Shown here: piece by piece, positions 28,657 through 33,991 of the stretch
Layout of the letters: each line of letters opens with the position of its first letter
How positions within the stretch are numbered: position 1 is the first letter of the stretch
NCBI GenBank assembly: GCA_036518955.1
Contig: DATDMG010000422.1
Span: 1 to 33,991, forward strand
Source: DATDMG01 sp036518955
GTDB taxonomy: Bacteria; Actinomycetota; Actinomycetes; Actinomycetales; Kineosporiaceae
Direction of reading: 5' to 3'
DNA: 33,991 nucleotides
Made by a program: the position numbers and the translations under genes
Notes under the pieces: model-generated
Databases searched by the model: none
What the model saw: the letters and a program-made list of their open reading frames with translations, nothing else
What the model was told of the DNA's origin: nothing

Positions 28657-31293
28657 TCAACGCCGGTCGAACGTCACCGTGCCCTGGATCTCGAGCGCGG
28701 GGTAGCCGCCCGTGGCCAGCCGCAGGGCTCGGTCGGTCGTCACCTGGATCTGGCTCGCGGTGACCCTGACCCTCACCCGGACGCCGCGGACCAGGAGCCG
28801 GACGGTGACCTGCGACCAGTCGGACGGCAGGTGCGGGGCCACCGTGAGGACTCCGTCGTCGGCCACCGCCAGCCCGAGGAACCCGGCCAGCAAGGCCTGC
28901 CACGCCCCGCCCAGCGTGGCCAGGTGCAGGCCCTTCGCTGCGGAGCCGGTGATGTTGTCCAGATCCAGCCGCACCGCCAGCCGGTACATGGCGAGTGCCT
29001 CGTCGGCCCGACCCGCCCGGGCAAGCAGGGCCGCGGTGATGGCGGGCGACAGCGACGAGCCGTGCGAGGTGTGCGGGACGTAGAGGTCGAGATCCGGCTC
29101 CAGCGACTCGGCCGGCATCGCCTCCGGTACCAGGAAGTGCGCCATCAGGACGTCGGGCTGCTTGATCAACTGGGTGGCATGGGTGCGTTCGGGGCCGAGG
29201 GCGAGATCCGCGGCGAACGGCGGAGCCGCCACCTCTGCCGCGACCAACGGCTCCAGGCCCAGGTACCCGGCGAACTGCTCGTGGCGGCCACTCAGCGGGT
29301 CGTACCCGTCGACGAGCGCCGCGGCCGTGTCGCGCCAGCGGCGCGGCTCGCCCGGCTGCACCTCCTCGTGGACGGGACTGGTCGGGGGTGCCTCCTCGAC
29401 GAGGGCGGCGGCCCGCAGCAGGTTCCAGCGGGCCATCACGTTGGTGAAGACGTTGTCGTCGACGTTCTCGTGGTACTCGTCGGGACCGATGACGCCGGTG
29501 ATGTGCACCCGCCCGTCCGGGCCGGCCTCCACCCGGGAGGCCCAGTAGCGTGCCGTCTCCAGGACGAGCGCGCGGCCGGGGCCGTCGAGCATCGAGCGGT
29601 CGCCGGTCCAGACCGTGTACCGGTCCGCGGCCCAGGCGATGTCGGCCGTGATGTGCTCCTCGTGCTCGCCGGTCAGCACCGGGACCACCAGGGTGCCGAG
29701 CATGATCGAGGTCGGCGTGACCTCGTCGCCGTCGCGGGCGGACTCCCAGGGGAACCGGGCGCCCGCCCGGCCCGACGCCGCGGCCAGTTCCCGTGCCTGC
29801 GGCAGCCGCCGGATCCGGTACTGGAGGATGGCCCGTGCCGCCGGTGGGCAGATCGTCGCCACAGCCGGCAGCACGAACACGTCGGCGTCCCAGAAGACAT
29901 GCCCCGCGTACCCCGGACCGGAGAGACCGCGCGCGCCGACGGCCTGCTCGTCGCCGAGCGGACTGCCCTCGCTCCGCCCCGCGTTCACCCACAGCTGGAA
30001 CAGCGCGAACCGCAACCCGAGCTGGGTAGCCGGATCATCGGGGAGCCCCACGTCGGCGTCCGCCCAGCGCTGCTGCCAGACGCGCCGGTGCTCGGCCAGC
30101 AGCCGCTCGAAACCGGCGAGCTGGGCCTCCCGCACCGCTGCCGCGGCCTCGGCCAGCGCGGCGTCGCCGTCCCTGCCCGCTCGGTACGCGACCAGGCGCT
30201 GGACCGTGCGGTGGCCGGCGTGATCCACCTGTGTCTGGACGGCGGCAGCGACCATCCAGCACCCGGCGCCCGCGACACGGGCCCACTCCACCAAGCCGTC
30301 GCGGCCGGTCTCCACCGAGGGTCCGGAGCTCGCGAGGTCGGCCGACGCGCCCGGGACGAAGAGCGCGCGCCCGGCGGCGAACCGGGTCGCCGGACCCTCG
30401 GCACGCAGCACGTGCAGCCCCGGCCGCGCCGCGCTGACGAACCGCAGGGTGCGCAGCGGCGGGGCCGGTGACCAGCTCGAGGTGGCGGCGGGGCCGAGCG
30501 CCGCGGGGGCGGGCGGTGCGCCGTCCTCACGGACCAGGGCGCCGGCCCGGAGGTCGAGCATGCGGCGGCCGCCCTCGGTGGGAGTGGTGAAATCCAGTTG
30601 CGTCCACTGCGGGCCGGGGAGCAGGTGCTGGCCGGTGCCCTCGCCGGACCACACGCCGGACCCGAGCACGATCGCGGCTCCGGGGGCCTCCTCCAGCCCA
30701 CCCCGGGTGGCGAACGCGCCGTCGCCGATGGTGAACAGGACGTCGGGGGGGCGCGCCCCCGCCCCGGCCGGTACCGGTTCGACGACGGACCAGCCCGGGT
30801 CGTCGGACACGGCCGGGATGCGCAGCCCGGCGCGCCGCCAGAGCTGATCGTCGAGGAGGCCGAGCAGGTCGGTGCGGGACGCGGGGACGACCTCACCGCG
30901 ACCACCGAGTGCCTGCCGGGCGCTCCCGACGTCGCCCACGACGAGGGCCACGCCATCGGGGTGGACGCCGCGCGCGGCCAACTCGTCGACGACCGTGCCG
31001 TACCCCCTGCCGGCTCCCGGGTCGTGCCAGGCGCCCAGCCTGCCCGGGCCGTGCGGCCAGGGGGCCGCCAGGCCGTTCAATTCCTCCAACGGTCGGGCGG
31101 TGACCAGGGCCACGTCGACCCCGGCGGTCAGCAGGCGCTCGATCCGCCGGCGCAGGGCCGGCGGGTCGGCCAGGGTGACGGCGGCCTCGACGTCGAGGAC
31201 CACCGCGTCCATCGTCCGGTCCAACGTGCTCACGACAGGCAGGCTCCCATTCGCCACCGACGGATTCGGGAGACATAGGTCTTCCGAAGACAT
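28657..31293 (-). CDS. GH65-family glycosidase/phosphorylase with degenerate HAD-like N-terminus
   Basis: 878 aa. Residues ~28-175 (DAVVLDVEAAVTLADPPALR, VALVTARPLEEL, VALVVGDVGSAR) resemble a HAD phosphatase/mutase domain, but the DxDxT nucleophile motif reads DVEAAVT, so it is probably inactive. A GH65 N-terminal beta-sandwich follows (IGDGAFATRGGLEEAP), then the (alpha/alpha)6 barrel (about 430-790) with HVFWDADVFVLPAV, the catalytic Glu in GVIGPDEYHENVDDN, and a KGLHLATLGGAWQALL loop. GH65 enzymes phosphorolyse or hydrolyse alpha-glucosides such as trehalose, maltose or kojibiose; mycobacterial OtsB1-type proteins have a similar HAD+GH65 layout. Specificity cannot be fixed. ATG 31293 has AGAAGG close by; GTG 31233 is an alternative. 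It follows the thiolase gene by 36 bp. Confidence 0.87.
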   Translation of the reverse strand: MSSEDLCLPNPSVANGSLPVVSTLDRTMDAVVLDVEAAVTLADPPALRRRIERLLTAGVDVALVTARPLEELNGLAAPWPHGPGRLGAWHDPGAGRGYGTVVDELAARGVHPDGVALVVGDVGSARQALGGRGEVVPASRTDLLGLLDDQLWRRAGLRIPAVSDDPGWSVVEPVPAGAGARPPDVLFTIGDGAFATRGGLEEAPGAAIVLGSGVWSGEGTGQHLLPGPQWTQLDFTTPTEGGRRMLDLRAGALVREDGAPPAPAALGPAATSSWSPAPPLRTLRFVSAARPGLHVLRAEGPATRFAAGRALFVPGASADLASSGPSVETGRDGLVEWARVAGAGCWMVAAAVQTQVDHAGHRTVQRLVAYRAGRDGDAALAEAAAAVREAQLAGFERLLAEHRRVWQQRWADADVGLPDDPATQLGLRFALFQLWVNAGRSEGSPLGDEQAVGARGLSGPGYAGHVFWDADVFVLPAVATICPPAARAILQYRIRRLPQARELAAASGRAGARFPWESARDGDEVTPTSIMLGTLVVPVLTGEHEEHITADIAWAADRYTVWTGDRSMLDGPGRALVLETARYWASRVEAGPDGRVHITGVIGPDEYHENVDDNVFTNVMARWNLLRAAALVEEAPPTSPVHEEVQPGEPRRWRDTAAALVDGYDPLSGRHEQFAGYLGLEPLVAAEVAAPPFAADLALGPERTHATQLIKQPDVLMAHFLVPEAMPAESLEPDLDLYVPHTSHGSSLSPAITAALLARAGRADEALAMYRLAVRLDLDNITGSAAKGLHLATLGGAWQALLAGFLGLAVADDGVLTVAPHLPSDWSQVTVRLLVRGVRVRVRVTASQIQVTTDRALRLATGGYPALEIQGTVTFDRR

Positions 31294-31329
31294 AGCCCTT
31301 CTGGAGGCTGGGTGTCGTACCGGGATCCG

Positions 31330-32550
31330 TCAGCTCAGCCGTTCCACGATCATGGCCATCCCCTGACCGCCGCCGACGCACATCGTTTCCAGGCCGATCT
31401 GCTTGTCCCTGGCTCGTAGCCCGTTGAGCAGTGTGCAAGTGATACGCGCTCCCGTCATCCCGAACGGGTGCCCGAGCGCGATCGCGCCACCGTGGACGTT
31501 CAGCCTGTCCTCGTCGATCCCCAACTCCCGCGCCGAGGGCAGCACCTGGGCCGCGAACGCCTCGTTGATTTCGGCCAGGTCGATGTCGTCGATGGTCATC
31601 CCGGCCCGGGCCAGAGCCTGGCGGGAGGCTTCCACGGGCCCGAGTCCCATGATCTCCGGCGACAGCGCGGACACTCCCGTCGACACGATCCGGGCCAGCG
31701 GAGTGATCCCGAGCTCGTCGGCCCTGGTGTCGGACATCACCACCAGAGCGGCGGCGCCGTCGTTGAGCGGGCAGCAGTTGCCGGCCGTGATCCGCCCGTC
31801 CGGCCGGAAGACCGGGGCCAGCGCGCTCACCGCCTCGTAGGTGACGCCCGCGCGCGGACCGTCGTCCGCGGACGCCACCGAGCCGTCGGGCAGCGTGACC
31901 GGCGAGATCTCCTGGGCGTAGAAACCGTCGGCGATCGCCTTCTCGGTGAGGTTCTGCGACCGGACGGCGAAGGCGTCCATGTCCTCGCGGGTCACCCCCT
32001 TGGCGAGTGCCAGGTTCTCCGCGGTCTGGCCCATCGCGATGTACACGTCCGGCAGCTCGCCGTCCTGCCGGGGGTCGGTCCAGGCGGTCGTGCCCTCCGC
32101 CGCCCGTGCCCGGGTGCGGGCTTCGGCGTCCACGAAGCGGGGGTTGCGGGTGTCGGGCCAGGAGTCGGACGTCCCGCGGCCGAAACGGGACACCGTCTCG
32201 ACCCCGGCGGACACGAAGACGCCGCCCTCGCCGGCCCGGATCGCGTGGAACGCCATCCGGGTGGTCTGCAGGGAGGAGGAGCAGTACCGGGTGATCGTCG
32301 TCCCGGGCAGCGTGTCGTACCCGAGCAGGACGGCGACCACGCGGGCCAGGTTGAAGCCCTGCTCGCCGCCCGGTAGGCCGCACCCCAGCATCAGGTCGTC
32401 GATCTCCGCGGGGTCGAGCTGCGGCACCTGGTCCAGCGCCGCCCGGACGAGTTGGGCGGTCAGTTCGTCGGCGCGCGCGCCGACGAGGGAACCCTTGCCC
32501 GCCCGCCCGATCGGGGAGCGGGCTGCGGCGACGATCACGGCTTCAGGCAC
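31330..32550 (-). CDS. Thiolase (acetyl-CoA C-acyltransferase)
   Basis: 406 aa from GTG at 32550, which has AGGGAG 5 nt upstream; the frame is open another 440 codons upstream, but that sequence is low-quality shadow. Thiolase landmarks: the start PEAVIVAAARSPIGRAGKGS, nucleophile Cys90 in TRYCSSSLQTTRMA, a GxTAENLALAKGVTRED-like segment, EINEAFAAQVLPSARELGI, His in GGAIALGHPFGMTGAR, and the second Cys in METMCVGGGQGMAMI-type sequence near residue 390. All catalytic residues are present. It catalyses reversible Claisen condensation or cleavage of 3-ketoacyl-CoA in beta-oxidation. Unusually, the next gene on the strand is a glycoside enzyme rather than a hydroxyacyl-CoA dehydrogenase. Confidence 0.93.
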   Translation of the reverse strand: MPEAVIVAAARSPIGRAGKGSLVGARADELTAQLVRAALDQVPQLDPAEIDDLMLGCGLPGGEQGFNLARVVAVLLGYDTLPGTTITRYCSSSLQTTRMAFHAIRAGEGGVFVSAGVETVSRFGRGTSDSWPDTRNPRFVDAEARTRARAAEGTTAWTDPRQDGELPDVYIAMGQTAENLALAKGVTREDMDAFAVRSQNLTEKAIADGFYAQEISPVTLPDGSVASADDGPRAGVTYEAVSALAPVFRPDGRITAGNCCPLNDGAAALVVMSDTRADELGITPLARIVSTGVSALSPEIMGLGPVEASRQALARAGMTIDDIDLAEINEAFAAQVLPSARELGIDEDRLNVHGGAIALGHPFGMTGARITCTLLNGLRARDKQIGLETMCVGGGQGMAMIVERLS

Positions 32551-32713
32551 GGTGACTCCCTGGTGGCTGGCTCGGACTCCTGGCCCATCCTCACCCGCCG
32601 GGGACTCCTGTGTCCGGAGACCTCCCTCACCCGCAGGGCGCTGACCTTCCATGACTCGCCGAGGGGTGTCACGGCGACCGGCAGGGCGGCCTTCCCGGTG
32701 CCAGACTGGCGGG

Positions 32714-33463
32714 GTGCGCCGTCTTGTCGCCCTAGTCGCGTTTGTCGCGGTTGCCGGCGTCATGGGTTGCTCGGGCGTCGGCCAGCCCCGGACACTGCCG
32801 CCCGACCGCTCCGGCAACCCCACGGACACGTTGTCCCCGACCGGAACCTCCCCGCCGGTCACTCCGACGCCGCCGCCCACGGGCGACGAGATCGCCACAC
32901 CGACCGCGCCGAGCGACCTGGCCGGCTCGAGCGGCCCAGCCGGTTCGGCGTCGAGCGCCGGGCCGACCACGGCCACGGGATCCTCAGCGACGCGTGCCCC
33001 CGCCGCGCCGCCCGCACCGGACCTGCCCGCGTGCATGATCGGAACCTGGTCGGCGCCGGCCGCCCGGGAGTTCGGCAACCTGGCGCTGGACCGGCGGTCG
33101 GACGGAACGGTCCGGTCAGCGACCGGCGTGCTCTCCGTCACCTTCACGCCGGACCACAAGTGGACCTTCACGTACCAGAAGGTGCGGTTGCAGCTGGTGG
33201 CCGGATCGGTGGACGTCGACGGGCCGATGGGCGGCACCTGGGCCCTGGCCGGCAACAGCCTCACCAGCACGGTCGGCAGCACGGCCGTCACCTTGACGAT
33301 GCACCTGGGCGGTGTGTCGCTCGGTGTCGTCCCGAGCACTGTCTCCGAACTGGTGCGTGCGCTGCCCCCGAACCAGGTATTCGTGGCCTGCACGGGGACC
33401 GGGCTGCGGTTCCAGCTCCCGACGTCGCAGGGGGGCGGTGCGGCCACGTTCGACCATGCCTGA
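32714..33463 (+). CDS. Putative lipoprotein of unknown function
   Basis: 249 aa from GTG at 32714. The N-terminus is RRLVALVAFVAVAGVMGCSG, a signal peptide with a lipobox-like VMGC (Cys near residue 19; Met at -2 is atypical). A ~80-residue Thr/Pro/Ser linker follows. A ~125-residue C-terminal domain begins LPACMIGTWSAPAAREFGNL, continues with beta strands (GVLSVTFTPDHKWTFTYQK, GGTWALAGNSLTST) and ends near CTGTGLRFQLPTS. The GTW...W...CxGTGLRF pattern suggests a small lipocalin-like beta barrel; that is inference. No ribosome-binding site; CAGACT 6 nt before the GTG hints at a leaderless start. Divergent from the thiolase gene across 163 bp. Confidence 0.72.
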   Translation: MRRLVALVAFVAVAGVMGCSGVGQPRTLPPDRSGNPTDTLSPTGTSPPVTPTPPPTGDEIATPTAPSDLAGSSGPAGSASSAGPTTATGSSATRAPAAPPAPDLPACMIGTWSAPAAREFGNLALDRRSDGTVRSATGVLSVTFTPDHKWTFTYQKVRLQLVAGSVDVDGPMGGTWALAGNSLTSTVGSTAVTLTMHLGGVSLGVVPSTVSELVRALPPNQVFVACTGTGLRFQLPTSQGGGAATFDHA

Positions 33464-33518
33464 GCGTTCGAGGATGCCTGGGCGTTCGAGGATGCCCGGG
33501 CGTTCGAGGATGGCCCGG
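33446..33518. repeat. 18-bp tandem repeat derived from the lipoprotein 3' end
   Basis: The last 18 bases of the lipoprotein gene, including its TGA (33446-33463), are followed by three further copies, GCGTTCGAGGATGCCTGG-like (33464-33481, 33482-33499, 33500-33518, the last with one extra base). In the copies TGA has become TGG or CGG, so only the first unit carries the stop. Confidence 0.85.
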
Positions 33519-33557
33519 GCGCCGGGGAGCAGGCGCCGGGGAACAGCCGCCAGTGGC

Positions 33558-33989
33558 TCAGCCGTACTCGTCCTCGACGGTGCGCTGCCGCCGCGGCGGC
33601 CGGCGGGGGACGCCGTCCCCGACCACGAACGAGGCCATCAGGTGATTCCAGGCGCACTCCCGACAGACCTCCACCACGAAGACCCGCAGGTGTCCGTACC
33701 CGGTCGTCATCTCGACCACCTCGGTCGCCGTGCGCAGGCGCCCGGAGTACTGCCCCAGCTCCTCCGAGTACACGTACCGGAGGAAGACCAGGCTGGTGCG
33801 GCGGCACACCGGGCACGGCCGACGGATCGGCTCCCCGTGAAAGGTCGCCGCACGCAGCAGGTGCGGATGCGCATCGCACACCTGGGCACTGGACGTCGAC
33901 CCGCGCTGCAGTGCGCCGAGGACGGCGCGCCGCTGCAGCCTGTAGTCGACGAATCCACGGGCACGTGGCCGCCTGCCAGGAGTGGACAC
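33558..33989 (-). CDS. DUF5318-family protein
   Basis: 143 aa in the window from GTG at 33989, two bases from the window edge, so the true start could lie beyond. It starts near the family's usual VDYRLQRRAVLGALQRG and shows its zinc-type motifs: VCDAHPHLLRAATFHGEPI, CPVCRRTS, RYVYSEELGQYSGR and VFVVEVCRECAWNHLMASFV. DUF5318 is an actinobacterial family, soluble and presumably zinc-binding; I recall it near a class A penicillin-binding protein gene in mycobacteria, and no function is known to me. Convergent with the lipoprotein gene, 94 bp apart, with the 18-bp repeats between. Confidence 0.88.
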   Translation of the reverse strand: MSTPGRRPRARGFVDYRLQRRAVLGALQRGSTSSAQVCDAHPHLLRAATFHGEPIRRPCPVCRRTSLVFLRYVYSEELGQYSGRLRTATEVVEMTTGYGHLRVFVVEVCRECAWNHLMASFVVGDGVPRRPPRRQRTVEDEYG

Positions 33990-33991
33990 CA

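Noticed and set aside
28831..32383. Long frames antisense to GH65 and alternative frames of the thiolase
   Set aside because: No recognisable motif, Arg/Gly/Pro bias, and the overlapping genes carry complete catalytic sites.
32551..33879. Upstream extension of the thiolase frame by about 440 codons
   Set aside because: It would run through the divergent lipoprotein gene; GTG 32550 has a good ribosome-binding site and matches the family N-terminus.

Overview
The window is chromosomal DNA of a high-GC actinobacterium. Evidence: GC-rich third codon positions, many GTG starts, several genes with no Shine-Dalgarno but a TANNNT box 6-8 nt before the start codon (leaderless transcripts), an actinobacterial-type initiator tRNA, and actinobacterial marker families (DUF5679, PPA1309, UPF0182, DUF2342, GarA, DUF5318). 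I cannot name the genus; a Frankiales/Geodermatophilales-like lineage would fit.

Left third (1-10449) is a conserved actinobacterial neighbourhood. In mycobacteria the same families lie between uvrD2/whiB7 and the UPF0182 gene (my recollection). Here they are: a truncated ABC1 kinase, an orphan E1/TOMM-cyclodehydratase-like protein and a DUF5679 zinc ribbon (one leftward unit); a YgjP/SprT-like metallopeptidase; a Nudix hydrolase overlapping a DUF2342 zincin-like protein; a PDZ-Lon-like membrane protease; PPA1309; and the large UPF0182 membrane protein. A same-strand cluster of DnaA-box-like 9-mers lies in the 553-bp gap before the metallopeptidase. An initiator tRNA gene with its own promoter and terminator closes this part.

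Middle (10.7-19.7 kb) is a set of separately controlled genes. They are an AidB-type acyl-CoA dehydrogenase with a palindrome over its -10 box, a membrane PAS-GGDEF diguanylate cyclase, a DODA-type dioxygenase with a textbook promoter clamped by two identical-type operators, a GarA/OdhI-like FHA protein with an altered phospho-motif region, and an ECF sigma factor translationally coupled to a 750-residue membrane protein with Ig-like and beta-propeller regions (probable sensor/anti-sigma).

Right third (19.7-34 kb) is more mosaic. A secreted GH27 alpha-galactosidase of visibly lower GC sits beside a wrecked IS256-type transposase and an ORF broken by a 26-bp tandem duplication. Next come a large exported protein with a tandem Asn-Met-Ala-Ala repeat, a RecQ helicase, a YDLAH-repeat microprotein, a SIRT4-like sirtuin, an unknown 142-aa protein, a thiolase-GH65 pair, a lipoprotein whose 3' end has been tandemly amplified past the stop codon, and a DUF5318 protein.

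Gene relics are frequent: an SDR-like stub, an HdeD/DUF308 fragment, an HAF-repeat fragment with a G-run frameshift, the IS256 remnant and the 26-bp-duplicated ORF. I found no CRISPR array, no complete mobile element and no obvious defence system. The best candidates for new biology are the sigma/sensor pair, the doubly clamped dioxygenase promoter, the divergent GarA and the orphan E1-like protein.
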